A stretch of DNA of 64,000 nucleotides from JANRKF01 sp964518725 (GTDB taxonomy: Bacteria > Pseudomonadota > Alphaproteobacteria > Rickettsiales > SXRF01), in contig CAZFKP010000001.1 of the NCBI GenBank assembly GCA_964518725.1, positions 1 through 64,000 of the forward strand. Reading direction: 5' to 3'. The notes under the pieces were generated by a model. It searched no databases and was not told the origin of the DNA. It saw only the letters and a list, made by a program, of their open reading frames with translations. Made by a program: the position numbers and the translations under genes. Of the stretch, positions 24,154 through 32,707 are shown piece after piece; positions within the stretch are counted from its first letter, which is position 1, and each line of letters starts with the position of its first letter.

Positions 24154-24839
24154 TGATCTCGATTATACATCGCGTCCGCAGGTTACAGAAGAACCTCTAT
24201 AAGCGGCTTGGCTACGACGAGGCAGCCCTGCCGGTGCTGGGGGTAGATGGCATCGCTGAGCATAAGCCGGAAATGTTGCTGATCGGGTGTGTGGATGCCC
24301 GGCTGGATCCGAAGTCGGACATCGGCATTCCGCGTGGCAAGGCGCTTATTTACCGTAATATCGCGGCGCTGGTGGCGGGGAAAAACAGTGGCGAGGGCGA
24401 CCGGTTGAGTGTGGCGGCGGCGCTGGAGTTTGCGGTCAACCGCATGCATGTGCAGAAAATCGTGGTGATGGGGCATACGGGTTGCGGCGGCATCGCCTCG
24501 TTCCTGCAGGGTGACCATGAGGACAGCCGCTATATCTATGATTATCTGAAACCGCTGGAGCGTGTTCGCGTGGAGGCGGTGGAGAAGGGTGAATCGATGC
24601 AGGAGCAGGCGCGGGACATGGAAAAGGCAGCGGTTGCGTTCAGCCTGGAGAATTTGATGACGTACCAGCTGGTGAGCAGCGCGGTCGCCGAGGGTCGGCT
24701 CCAGCTTCATGGCTGGGTGATTGACACCGCCAACCGTCTTATTTGGGAGATGGATCCGAAAACCGGCGAGTTCAACCCGATGGCGCTGCGTGCGTTAAGG
24801 AAATCAGCTAAAACGAGAGCAGCTAAGGGGTTGTCATAA
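24150..24839 (+). CDS. Beta-class carbonic anhydrase
   Basis: A 229-residue zinc enzyme interconverting CO2 and bicarbonate. Zinc ligands Cys47 (GCVDARLDP, with the catalytic Asp49-Arg51 pair), His109 and Cys112 (GHTGCGG) are all present. The family helix GEGDRLSVAAALEFAVN precedes them. The first ATG overlaps the asmA stop; the second ATG (24153) is equally possible. The cytoplasmic location and full length fit an active enzyme. A gamma-class homologue is encoded at 16.6 kb. Confidence 0.95.
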   Translation: MMISIIHRVRRLQKNLYKRLGYDEAALPVLGVDGIAEHKPEMLLIGCVDARLDPKSDIGIPRGKALIYRNIAALVAGKNSGEGDRLSVAAALEFAVNRMHVQKIVVMGHTGCGGIASFLQGDHEDSRYIYDYLKPLERVRVEAVEKGESMQEQARDMEKAAVAFSLENLMTYQLVSSAVAEGRLQLHGWVIDTANRLIWEMDPKTGEFNPMALRALRKSAKTRAAKGLS

Positions 24840-24943
24840 ATATTTCACACGACTTCGTAAAAAATTCCATTATGATTGGTAAATATACAGTAAACATATG
24901 TTAATATATTCTTGTAAAATATACGGATACAAAGGGTAAGTTT

Positions 24944-25477
24944 ATGACTGCACAGCATAAAATCGACTATACGCTCGATGAGATGGAGGTGAAGTACAAT
25001 GCCATCACCGTCTTATATGAGCTGTCCGAGGAGTTGCTTGCCACCGTTGAAAGCCCTTTTGTTACCGATGCGAATGCACAAATGGACATTGTCGAGCCGC
25101 TGATTTCGGAAATCGCCGATGCGGCGGATGTGCTGGCTGAGGAATTCATCCATGTGGCCGAAAGTCGCAGCGATAACCCGATTAAGGTGAACAAGGCTCG
25201 CGTTGAGAATGCGATGCGGAAAGTGTTCAATGCCCTCAATGATTACCAGCTGCGCGTTAAGGCTGGGTCGAAAAAGGCGAGTAGCGCGCTTAAAAATATT
25301 GCCGATCCGATTGTGGCGAAAATCGAACGCCAGATCGAGGAAGTGGTGGTGATTTTCATGGAATTCGTCCAATTGACCCTCGCCGCCATCATGCACAAGC
25401 AACAGCTTGAAGCCATCCGCGTCCGAGATCCCCGCATCGCGCTGATGATGCACCAGCACGCCCTCAGCCAGCAGTAA
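24944..25477 (+). CDS. Orphan helical protein of unknown function
   Basis: A 177-residue, acidic, nearly all-helical protein without signal peptide or membrane anchor. Segments such as ALNDYQLRVKAGSKKASSALKNI and VVVIFMEFVQLTLAAIMHKQ suggest a helical bundle. I recognise no family. It follows an AT-rich 100-base spacer (24840-24943) that plausibly holds its promoter (TTGGTA with AT-rich sequence 15-17 bases on), and AAGGGTAAG precedes the ATG. The next gene begins 8 bases after its stop, so the two probably form an operon. Confidence 0.7.
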   Translation: MTAQHKIDYTLDEMEVKYNAITVLYELSEELLATVESPFVTDANAQMDIVEPLISEIADAADVLAEEFIHVAESRSDNPIKVNKARVENAMRKVFNALNDYQLRVKAGSKKASSALKNIADPIVAKIERQIEEVVVIFMEFVQLTLAAIMHKQQLEAIRVRDPRIALMMHQHALSQQ

Positions 25478-25485
25478 GTACAAAA

Positions 25486-26439
25486 GTGCCCAATGAAGTC
25501 TTCAAATTCCGCGTAACGCTTCCTGACGGCAGTATTAAGGAAGCAGCCAACAGCAACGAGATTCCCACCATTGAATATGGTGGAAAAGTAATCTCGCGTG
25601 GGGAATTTCAAAGGCGGATGATCGAAGAAACGGTGGCAGGCTTGCCTGTCCCGGAAGGCTCGCCGGTCTATGTAGCCACTGGCGGCGGTTATGGCTCGTT
25701 TGATAAGCTTTTAAAGCATGAGCAGGAAAGTGGCAGAATTCCCGCGGAAGTCTTTTCCATCAAGGGGGATAATTACCGTAATCACCCCGCTTTCAAGGCG
25801 GAAGAGGCGGCGGTGCGCGCGCAAATCGCCGAGCATTTGGGGGAGGGGGCAACCAAGCAGGATATAGACCGAGTGTATTCCGCCTTTTACAGCAACGAGG
25901 TGAACACGCTCATCGGCAAAAAAGCGGTGGTGGCGGCGTTGGAAGCCGGTAAATCCGTGGCATATGAATCCGCCTCGATGAAAGGGGACACGGAGGAACG
26001 CGCGGCCATCGCCAAAAAATACGGGGCAAAAACGGTGCTTGAAATTGGGGATAGGGATGTGGCTGCCGCCATCGCCGCGCTTCCGCATATCGAGCCGCTG
26101 AACACCGCCGCATCATACAAGAATTTTGCCGGGCGCGTGCCTGCGCTCTCTCAGGCGTTTGATGAAGTACGTATCTACAACGTGGACGGCGAGGAGCCGG
26201 TGTTGATTGCACAGAAAATTGACAATCAAATCGTGCCGGTTCAGGGGCAGGAGGCGCGGTATATGAAGTTTCTTGCGAATGCAAACATTCAGCCTGAAGA
26301 AGTGGCCTCGAGATATGCGGTGGCGAACGTTATTGCCGATGAGCACCGTGGTGCGCCGGTCAGCGTACTTGAGCCACAAAACATGGGCGCTGCCCACGGC
26401 CTGCCTGCGCGGCAGGGTAGCAAAGCCGCCACGCGTTAG
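25486..26439 (+). CDS. Orphan protein with a degenerate P-loop kinase/zeta-toxin-like arrangement
   Basis: A 317-residue cytoplasmic protein from a GTG start. An N-terminal strand-rich part leads to SPVYVATGGGYGSFDKLL (residues ~59-76), placed like a Walker A but without GK[S/T]. Then VFSIKGDNYRNHPAF resembles the substrate strand of zeta-toxin kinases, and KSVAYESASMKGDTEERA the later strand. The resemblance is to the order of elements only, so this is a weak structural guess and activity is doubtful. No antitoxin family is recognisable, though the upstream helical gene is 8 bases away. No clear ribosome site precedes the GTG. Confidence 0.6.
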   Translation: MPNEVFKFRVTLPDGSIKEAANSNEIPTIEYGGKVISRGEFQRRMIEETVAGLPVPEGSPVYVATGGGYGSFDKLLKHEQESGRIPAEVFSIKGDNYRNHPAFKAEEAAVRAQIAEHLGEGATKQDIDRVYSAFYSNEVNTLIGKKAVVAALEAGKSVAYESASMKGDTEERAAIAKKYGAKTVLEIGDRDVAAAIAALPHIEPLNTAASYKNFAGRVPALSQAFDEVRIYNVDGEEPVLIAQKIDNQIVPVQGQEARYMKFLANANIQPEEVASRYAVANVIADEHRGAPVSVLEPQNMGAAHGLPARQGSKAATR

Positions 26440-26635
26440 TATTTTTGTCATGTGGTCTGCCCCCACACCCCGCCGCATGGCAGGCGCGAAAGGATCCTAA
26501 ATCCCATAATCCCCTTGCCAGACCCCCGGTTTCTGCTAGAAATTTTCACTATAAAATCACGGGGATATAAAATAAATTCAAAAAAATGCATTTTGCCCCT
26601 TCCGTGACATGCCAAACCAGACGTAGAGTGATCTT

Positions 26636-29377
26636 ATGACAAGCCCAGCCAACCCCAATCTGCACGACCTTCTTCCCGTTTCCATCGAATCGGAAATGAA
26701 AAAGTCGTATCTCGATTACGCGATGAGCGTGATCGTCAGCCGCGCCATCCCAGATGTGCGCGACGGGTTGAAGCCGGTGCATCGCCGCATTCTCTATGGC
26801 ATGCTGGAGCTGGGTTGCGAATTCAATAAACCGTATAAAAAATCGGCTCGTATCGTCGGTGACGTGATGGGTAAATTCCACCCGCACGGTGACTCCGCGA
26901 TCTATGATTCATTGGTGCGGATGGCGCAGCCATTCTCGATGCGCCTGGAGCTGGTGGATGGCCAGGGTAACTTCGGTTCGATGGATGGTGACGCGCCCGC
27001 CGCCATGCGTTACACCGAGTCCCGCCTGTCCAAAGCCGCGCACGCGCTGCTCGCCGATATTGATAACGACACGGTGGACTGGCAGGAAAACTATGATGGC
27101 TCGGAAGAAGAGCCGATGGTGCTACCTGCTGCTTTCCCGAACATCCTCGTCAATGGCGCGGGTGGTATCGCGGTCGGTATGGCTACCAACATTCCGCCAC
27201 ATAACCTCGGCGAAGTGATCGACGCCTGCATGATGTATCTCGATAATCAGGACGTCACGATCGAAGAAATGATGGAAGTTTGCCCCGGCCCCGATTTCCC
27301 GACTGGCGGCACCATTCTTGGCCGTGCGGGTTGCCGATCGGCGCTGCTCACCGGGCGTGGTTCGGTCATCATGCGTGGCAAAACAGAAATCGAGGAAATC
27401 CGTGCTGGGCGCTGGGCGATCATCGTCACTGAAATCCCTTACCAGGTGAACAAAGCCAAGCTCATGGAGCGTATTGCCGAGCTGGTGCGCGAGAAAAAAA
27501 TCGAAGGTATTTCCGATCTGCGCGATGAGTCCGATAAGTCGGGTGTGCGGGTCGTCATCGAAGTAAAAAAAGATGCTCATGCCGATGTGGTGCTCTCCCA
27601 GCTCTACAGCTTCACTCCGCTGCAAACCAGTTTCGGCGTGAACATGCTGGCGCTGGATAATGGCCGCCCGGAGCTGATGAACCTAAAACACGTCATCACC
27701 AGCTTTATCCGCTTCCGCGAAGAAGTCATCACCCGCCGCACTGCCTTCCTGCTCGGCAAGGCGCGTGACCGCGCGCACGTGCTGGTTGGTCTTGCGATTG
27801 CGGTCGCCAATATCGACGAAGTGATCGCGGTCATCAAAGCATCGGCCGATCCGAACATCGCCCGCGAAGAACTCATGAAGCGCAGCTGGCCGGCGTCGGA
27901 TGTCATGTCGCTCTTGCAGCTGGTCGATGATTCCGGCAACCGCGTTTCCGGTGGCAAGATCCAGTTCACCGAGGCACAGGCGCGGGCGATTCTGGAGCTT
28001 CGTTTGCAACGCCTGACTGGTCTTGAGCGTGACAAAATCGATGAAGAAATGAAAGAACTCGCGGCTGAAATCGCCGAATACCTTGCGATTCTTGGCAACC
28101 GTGAAAAGCTTTATGGCATCCTGCGCGATGAACTGCTCAAGGTAAAAGAAGAATTCGCGACTCCGCGCCGCACCGAAATCGAACTGTCCGAATTCGAAGC
28201 CGATATTGAAGATTTAATCCAGAAAGAAGACATGGTGGTGACGGTCACGGCCAATGGCTATATCAAGCGCACCGCGCTTTCCACCTACCGTGCCCAGCGC
28301 CGCGGCGGTAAAGGCCGTGCGGCGATGAGCATGCGCGATGAGGATATGACCAGCGAGCTGCTAGTGGTCAACACCCATACGCCGGTGCTGTTCTTCTCCT
28401 CCAAGGGAAAAGTTTACAAGCTCAAAGTATATCGCTTGCCGCTGGGTGCGGCCAACACTCGCGGCAAGGCGCTGGTCAATATTTTTCCGCTGGAACCGGG
28501 CGAGACGATTACGACCTTCATGCCGTTGCCGGAAGATGAAGCGCAGTGGGATACGATGCATATTTTCTTTGCGACTGCCGCAGGCAATGTGCGCCGCAAT
28601 GACCTGTCGGATTTCCATGACATCCGCGCCAACGGCAAAATTGCCATCCGCTTGGATGACAGCGATAAGCTCGTCGCTGTGCGCCCCTGCACGGATAAAG
28701 ACCATGTGCTGCTTGCCGCTAAATCCGGCAAATGCATTCGCTTTAACGTGAGCGATGTGCGCGTGTTCAAGTCCCGCACGTCGGACGGCGTGCGTGGTAT
28801 GCGCCTTGCCGATAAGGATGAGGTGGTGTCGATGAGCATCATCAACGGCATTGACTGTACCGCTGAGGAGCGCGCTGCCTATGTGAAATATGCCGTCGCC
28901 AAGCGCCGTGCCGATGATGAAACAGTCGAAGAGCTAAGTGGCGATGAGGAAGCCATTGCCGATATTTCGCTGTCACCGGAGCGCATCGCCGAAATGGAAG
29001 CGGCGGAAGAGTTTATCCTTACCGTCACCGAAAACGGCTTTGGCAAGCGCAGCTCGGCCTATGAATACCGCACGACGCGTCGCGGTGGCTCAGGCATCAC
29101 GAACATCGTGACCAGCGCACGTAATGGCTCAGTGGTGGCGTCGCAGCCCGTCGCGCAAGATGGCGGACAGATCATGCTGATGACTGATCGCGCCACCATC
29201 ATCCGCACACGGCTGGATGATATCCGCATCGCCGGAAGAAACACGCAAGGCGTCACCATCCTCAAAACTGCCAAAGACGAACATGTTGTCTCCGTCGTTA
29301 CCCTGCCGGAAGGTGAGGAGGGGGATGAGGTGGAAAATGAGATTGATGCTGTTGAAGTCGTGGATACTAGCGAATAG
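26636..29377 (+). CDS. gyrA: DNA gyrase subunit A
   Basis: A 913-residue type IIA topoisomerase subunit. The catalytic tyrosine is Tyr126 (MRYTESRLS). The fluoroquinolone-determining region reads HPHGDSAIYDSLVRM with Ser87 and Asp91, the wild-type residues at E. coli positions 83 and 87. The GyrA-box QRRGGKG in the C-terminal pinwheel separates it from ParC. An acidic insert (ETVEELSGDEEAIAD) lies between two C-terminal blades, and the tail is acidic. The 196-base upstream gap (26440-26635) is AT-rich near the gene and holds no gene I can see. It overlaps the convergent synthase gene by 11 bases. Confidence 0.98.
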   Translation: MTSPANPNLHDLLPVSIESEMKKSYLDYAMSVIVSRAIPDVRDGLKPVHRRILYGMLELGCEFNKPYKKSARIVGDVMGKFHPHGDSAIYDSLVRMAQPFSMRLELVDGQGNFGSMDGDAPAAMRYTESRLSKAAHALLADIDNDTVDWQENYDGSEEEPMVLPAAFPNILVNGAGGIAVGMATNIPPHNLGEVIDACMMYLDNQDVTIEEMMEVCPGPDFPTGGTILGRAGCRSALLTGRGSVIMRGKTEIEEIRAGRWAIIVTEIPYQVNKAKLMERIAELVREKKIEGISDLRDESDKSGVRVVIEVKKDAHADVVLSQLYSFTPLQTSFGVNMLALDNGRPELMNLKHVITSFIRFREEVITRRTAFLLGKARDRAHVLVGLAIAVANIDEVIAVIKASADPNIAREELMKRSWPASDVMSLLQLVDDSGNRVSGGKIQFTEAQARAILELRLQRLTGLERDKIDEEMKELAAEIAEYLAILGNREKLYGILRDELLKVKEEFATPRRTEIELSEFEADIEDLIQKEDMVVTVTANGYIKRTALSTYRAQRRGGKGRAAMSMRDEDMTSELLVVNTHTPVLFFSSKGKVYKLKVYRLPLGAANTRGKALVNIFPLEPGETITTFMPLPEDEAQWDTMHIFFATAAGNVRRNDLSDFHDIRANGKIAIRLDDSDKLVAVRPCTDKDHVLLAAKSGKCIRFNVSDVRVFKSRTSDGVRGMRLADKDEVVSMSIINGIDCTAEERAAYVKYAVAKRRADDETVEELSGDEEAIADISLSPERIAEMEAAEEFILTVTENGFGKRSSAYEYRTTRRGGSGITNIVTSARNGSVVASQPVAQDGGQIMLMTDRATIIRTRLDDIRIAGRNTQGVTILKTAKDEHVVSVVTLPEGEEGDEVENEIDAVEVVDTSE

Positions 29378-30041
29378 TTTCGAGCATGGTTTCCATATGT
29401 TCCGGCAGCGGAGCTTCAGCATGAATCGTTTTCTTCTCGGAATAAGGCAGCGCGATTTTGCTCGCATGCAGCTGTAGCTGAGCTTTTTGCGGCATCACGG
29501 TATCGCCCTGATACACCCATTCCCCTAGAATCGGATGGCCGATAGCGGCCATGTGCACGCGGAGCTGGTGTGTGCGCCCGGTTTTTGGGGAGAGTTCCAC
29601 CAAGCTAATCCCGCCGTTGGTTTTCAGCAGTTTATAATCGGTGCGTGCATCCTGACCGGCCTCATCCACCTTCATCCACCAGCGGTGCTTGGCCTTTTCC
29701 TGCTTGGCGAGTTTCAGCTCAATCGTGCCTTCGTCCTGCGGTTTTCCTACCACCACCGCGAGATAGGTTTTCTCAATCTGCTGCGTGGAAAATAAATGCT
29801 GCAGGCGGGCGAGTGCCTGCTTATGCCGCCCAAGCACCAGGCAGCCGCTGGTCGCACGGTCGAGCCGGTGTGCAAGTTGCGGCACCATGGGGAGTCCGAA
29901 TTGCAATTTCGGGAAATATTTATCCAGCGTGTTATCGTCGCCGAACCCTGGATGCACGGCGATATTCGCCGGTTTATTGATAACCAGCACCGAGGCGTCT
30001 CGGAATAAAATGAGTTCTTCGATATTCATGGCACGTGTCAT
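29367..30041 (-). CDS. RluA/RluD-family RNA pseudouridine synthase without S4 domain
   Basis: A ~224-residue pseudouridine synthase. The catalytic motif HRLDRATSG (Asp within) is near residue 58, followed by the family blocks KTYLAVVVG, and GRTHQLRVHMAAIGHPILGE. The N-terminal S4 RNA-binding domain of RluC/RluD is missing, as in RluA-like single-domain enzymes, so the target (rRNA or tRNA) cannot be named. Starts at 30041 (MTRAM) or 30029 (MNIEELI) are plausible. A longer frame to 30107 would run into the small lipoprotein gene and is rejected. Confidence 0.9.
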   Translation of the reverse strand: MTRAMNIEELILFRDASVLVINKPANIAVHPGFGDDNTLDKYFPKLQFGLPMVPQLAHRLDRATSGCLVLGRHKQALARLQHLFSTQQIEKTYLAVVVGKPQDEGTIELKLAKQEKAKHRWWMKVDEAGQDARTDYKLLKTNGGISLVELSPKTGRTHQLRVHMAAIGHPILGEWVYQGDTVMPQKAQLQLHASKIALPYSEKKTIHAEAPLPEHMETMLETIR

Positions 30042-30090
30042 ACTCGCACTTGATGCGAGGCGCAATGGGCGCGAATCAATCGTGGGCGTA

Positions 30091-30258
30091 TTAGACGGTG
30101 CACTCAAAGCAGCACATCATGTCGGCATAGGTCACCGGCGCTTGTGACGGTGGCATATGGTCAAAAGTAAGCTTCTCCGGCGTCGAAAAATCGAACACAG
30201 GCACGCAGGCCGAGGTGGAGATGAGGGCAGTGAGTATGAGCAGGGTGCGGATGAGCAT
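30091..30258 (-). CDS. Small lipoprotein of unknown function (55 aa)
   Basis: A short gene below usual length cut-offs. It begins MLIRTLLILTALISTSAC, a complete lipoprotein signal with lipobox STSAC (lipidated Cys18), and GGAGG lies 6 bases before the ATG. The mature part is about 38 residues (VPVFDFSTPEKLTFDHM, then a Cys-rich end MMCCFECTV). Three C-terminal cysteines in a 38-residue lipoprotein are unusual and could form a disulfide or bind metal. It lies upstream of the pseudouridine synthase on the same strand, 49 bases away. No family recognised. Confidence 0.75.
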   Translation of the reverse strand: MLIRTLLILTALISTSACVPVFDFSTPEKLTFDHMPPSQAPVTYADMMCCFECTV

Positions 30259-30460
30259 GGGTGCCTCCATGGTGGTGTGTATGATCCCACTTTAGCAGGC
30301 AAAGTCTAAAACGAAGTTAACCATTGTATAAAAATTAATTAATTATCCATCATATTTTAATTAATTCATTTATTTCGATATCACTACGCAATCGTGCTTT
30401 TTCCTAGACCTCCAGATATGATGAAGCTACAACATCTGGCAATCACCAAAGGAGGCAAGT

Positions 30461-31222
30461 ATGCTGGATTTGAGCCTGTTGCATAAGGGCGGCTTCATGA
30501 TGTTTATACTGGTGGCGCTGTCGGTGTATGCGCTGGCGGTCATCATTTTTAAGGTCGTGCAATTCAGGAAGGCGAATGTGTTCGACCGCAGTTTCATCGA
30601 ACCGGCTCTGGCCGAAATTAAAAACGGCGACCGGCTGAAGGCGACACTGACATTGGAAAAAACCCCAGGTCCCATCGCCCGGATCATGCGGGTGACATTC
30701 GCCTGTGTTGCCAACCGCGAAATGTCCCAAAAAAGCAAGGAAGCCGAAATCACCCGCGTTGGCTCGGCCGATATACGCTACCTCGAATCCTACCTCCGGA
30801 GCTTAGAGATGGTGGCGATGATCGCGCCGCTGATGGGGCTGCTCGGCACGGTCATCGGGATGATTAATTCCTTTTCCAAGCTGAGCCTTTCCGGCACCCG
30901 TGTTGATCCGACGCTGCTTGCTGGGGGTATCTGGGAAGCGCTGCTCACCACGGCGGGCGGCTTGGCCGTGGCTATTCCGGCGCTCGCGGCGCATTATATT
31001 CTTGACGGGGTCATCGAGAAAGTGCGCGCCACCATGAAGGATGTTTCGGTGCAGATACTGGCGCTGGAAGATGAGTTCCGCCGCAACGAGCGGTTGCATG
31101 CGATCGCCGAGGCCAAACGCGCTGAAGAAGAGCGAAAAACCCGCGGCGGCGATATCCACGTGCCGGATACCACACCAAAACAGACCTCCACCCTGCATCT
31201 GCTCTCGCCGAAATATAGCTAG
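30461..31222 (+). CDS. exbB: ExbB/TolQ/MotA-family proton channel subunit
   Basis: A 253-residue inner-membrane protein with three transmembrane helices. They are FMMFILVALSVYALAVIIF at the N-terminus, MVAMIAPLMGLLGTVIGMI in the middle, and AGGLAVAIPALAAHYIL. The GLLGTVIGM and TTAGGLAVAIP motifs line the proton path in this family. It works with ExbD-type partners to energise a TonB-like arm. A charged C-terminal tail of ~50 residues is longer than usual. AAAGGAGG precedes the ATG. The 202-base upstream region (30259-30460) is very AT-rich with repeated TTAATTAA blocks and probably carries the operon promoter. Confidence 0.9.
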   Translation: MLDLSLLHKGGFMMFILVALSVYALAVIIFKVVQFRKANVFDRSFIEPALAEIKNGDRLKATLTLEKTPGPIARIMRVTFACVANREMSQKSKEAEITRVGSADIRYLESYLRSLEMVAMIAPLMGLLGTVIGMINSFSKLSLSGTRVDPTLLAGGIWEALLTTAGGLAVAIPALAAHYILDGVIEKVRATMKDVSVQILALEDEFRRNERLHAIAEAKRAEEERKTRGGDIHVPDTTPKQTSTLHLLSPKYS

Positions 31223-31225
31223 GCC

Positions 31226-31633
31226 ATGGAATTTGAACGCACACGCAAAGGCCCCATGCGCGGGCTTCCGCTGACGCCGCTGATCGACGTGACGTTCATC
31301 CTGATTATTTTCTTCATGCTTACTACCTCGTTCATGCGCGTGGAATCGCTGGAGCTGATCCTGCCTTCCAAAGGTGGCAAAGCGTCAGAAAAGCAGGAGG
31401 TAGTGCGGCTATTTCTCCATGAGAATGGCGAACTTCAGCTCGGCACTCGCAAAATCACCGTCGATGATTTGGGGGGCGAGCTGAAGCGCATGTTTGAAAA
31501 AGACCCATCCACCAAAATGATGGTGCTCACCGCCGATGGCGTCACCATGCAGCAGATGGTAAGCGCGATGGATCGCATCAACGAAGCCGGCGGCCAGAGC
31601 ATTTTTGTCCGCAAATGGGTGAGGGGGAAATAA
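31226..31633 (+). CDS. exbD: ExbD/TolR-family protein, first copy
   Basis: A 135-residue protein. A short basic N-terminus (MEFERTRKGPMRGLPLTPLI) precedes the single membrane helix with the essential Asp in the family motif LIDVTFILIIFFM. The periplasmic part has the ExbD fold and ends SIFVRKWVRGK. It pairs with ExbB in the proton-driven motor. It begins 3 bases after exbB and its stop overlaps the start of a second ExbD-type gene (TAATG). Confidence 0.92.
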   Translation: MEFERTRKGPMRGLPLTPLIDVTFILIIFFMLTTSFMRVESLELILPSKGGKASEKQEVVRLFLHENGELQLGTRKITVDDLGGELKRMFEKDPSTKMMVLTADGVTMQQMVSAMDRINEAGGQSIFVRKWVRGK

Positions 31634-32052
31634 TGGAATTCACCCGCACTGAGCGCAAACGCCTGGAAGTGAGCCTGATCCCGCTCATCGATATTTCCAT
31701 GTTCCTGCTGATCTTCTTTATGGTCGCCGGGGTGGTGGAAAAATTCGAGATCATCCCGATCGACCCGCCGGTAGCGCAAAGCGGCAAGCTGGTCGATGAA
31801 GGGCATCTGGTGATCCTGCTTGGCAAGCGCGATGAAATCATCATCGGCGAAGACATCATCCCGCTCGATCAGGCGCGTGAATTTCTATCCCCCATTTTGT
31901 CCAAGAATCCGAACAAGGTGATTACGGTCAAAGCCGATGCCGCGGCGGCTGCCAACCGCGTCATCGACGTGATGGACGCCATCAAGGCGTCCGGCGGCAA
32001 GCAGCTTTCCATCGTCACCCAATCAAAGGCGGTTGTGCATGTTGGCGAATGA
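31633..32052 (+). CDS. ExbD/TolR-family protein, second copy
   Basis: A 139-residue paralogue of the preceding gene. The membrane helix is SLIPLIDISMFLLIFFMVAG with the essential Asp in place, followed by a periplasmic domain (HLVILLGKRDEIIIGEDI). Divergence from the first copy outside the motif suggests a distinct role in a heteromeric ExbB-ExbD-ExbD assembly. The ATG at 31633 follows GAGGGGG. It overlaps the TonB-like gene by 14 bases. Confidence 0.9.
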   Translation: MEFTRTERKRLEVSLIPLIDISMFLLIFFMVAGVVEKFEIIPIDPPVAQSGKLVDEGHLVILLGKRDEIIIGEDIIPLDQAREFLSPILSKNPNKVITVKADAAAAANRVIDVMDAIKASGGKQLSIVTQSKAVVHVGE

Positions 32053-32707
32053 CCGCACCCCGTATATGCTCTCCGAGCGGCATTTTGCCATCACGATGCT
32101 GGTGGCGCTTATCCTGCATCTTGGCGGGTTTGTCGTGTGGACGATCACCCCGAAATCGGTGGTGCAGCAATTGCAGATACGCACCATGAATATCCGCCTC
32201 GGTGAGGCGGACGAGATTACCCCTGAAATGTTGACTACGCCCGTTGCCCCCGTGAATGCACCGCAGCTCGAAGCCATGGTCGATAAGCTGGCACGCGATA
32301 CGCTGGCACTGAAAGCACCATCGCCGCCGACCGATGCTGCCAAGCAATATGTGCGCGAGGTGAACACGCAGAAAACCAAGAAAGCCGGAGTCCGCGACGG
32401 CAAGCGCGATGCCGAGATCATGTCGCGCTACACCCAGATGATTTCGCTGTGGATCCAGAAATTCAAGCTCTATCCGGAAGAAGCGCGGCAGAAAAACCTG
32501 AAAGGCTCGACGGTGGTGCGTATTCGCATCGACCGCCGTGGCAATATCGGGTACTATGCGTTGGAGCGCACGACCGGCGTCGAAGCGCTTGACCGCGCCG
32601 CAATCGATATGATACGTCGGGCGAATCCGGTGCCCGCCGTTCCGGATGACTACCCGCCCGGCGATACATTTGAATTCCTCATTCCCGTCAACTTCACCTT
32701 GTTATGA
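32039..32707 (+). CDS. TonB-family energy-transducing protein
   Basis: A 222-residue protein. One N-terminal membrane helix (FAITMLVALILHLGGFVVW) includes the His that contacts ExbD-type partners. A ~110-residue periplasmic spacer follows, then a TonB C-terminal domain (YPEEARQKNLKGSTVVRIRI, and ALDRAAIDMIRRANPVPAVP). The spacer lacks the long Pro-Glu/Pro-Lys repeat of classic TonB and is Ala/Lys-rich helical. No TonB-dependent receptor lies nearby, so its outer-membrane partner is unknown. The first base of its last codons overlaps rfbB by 4 bases, joining it to the sugar genes. Confidence 0.88.
   Translation: MLANDRTPYMLSERHFAITMLVALILHLGGFVVWTITPKSVVQQLQIRTMNIRLGEADEITPEMLTTPVAPVNAPQLEAMVDKLARDTLALKAPSPPTDAAKQYVREVNTQKTKKAGVRDGKRDAEIMSRYTQMISLWIQKFKLYPEEARQKNLKGSTVVRIRIDRRGNIGYYALERTTGVEALDRAAIDMIRRANPVPAVPDDYPPGDTFEFLIPVNFTLL

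Noticed and set aside
26879..26912. Fluoroquinolone-resistance changes in gyrA
   Set aside because: Ser87 and Asp91 are the wild-type residues at the two main positions.
30461..32707. Assignment of the four energy-transduction genes as tolQ-tolR-tolA
   Set aside because: There are two ExbD-type genes and a TonB-type C-terminal domain, and pal/cpoB lie 9 kb away on the other strand; an ExbB-ExbD-ExbD-TonB set fits better.
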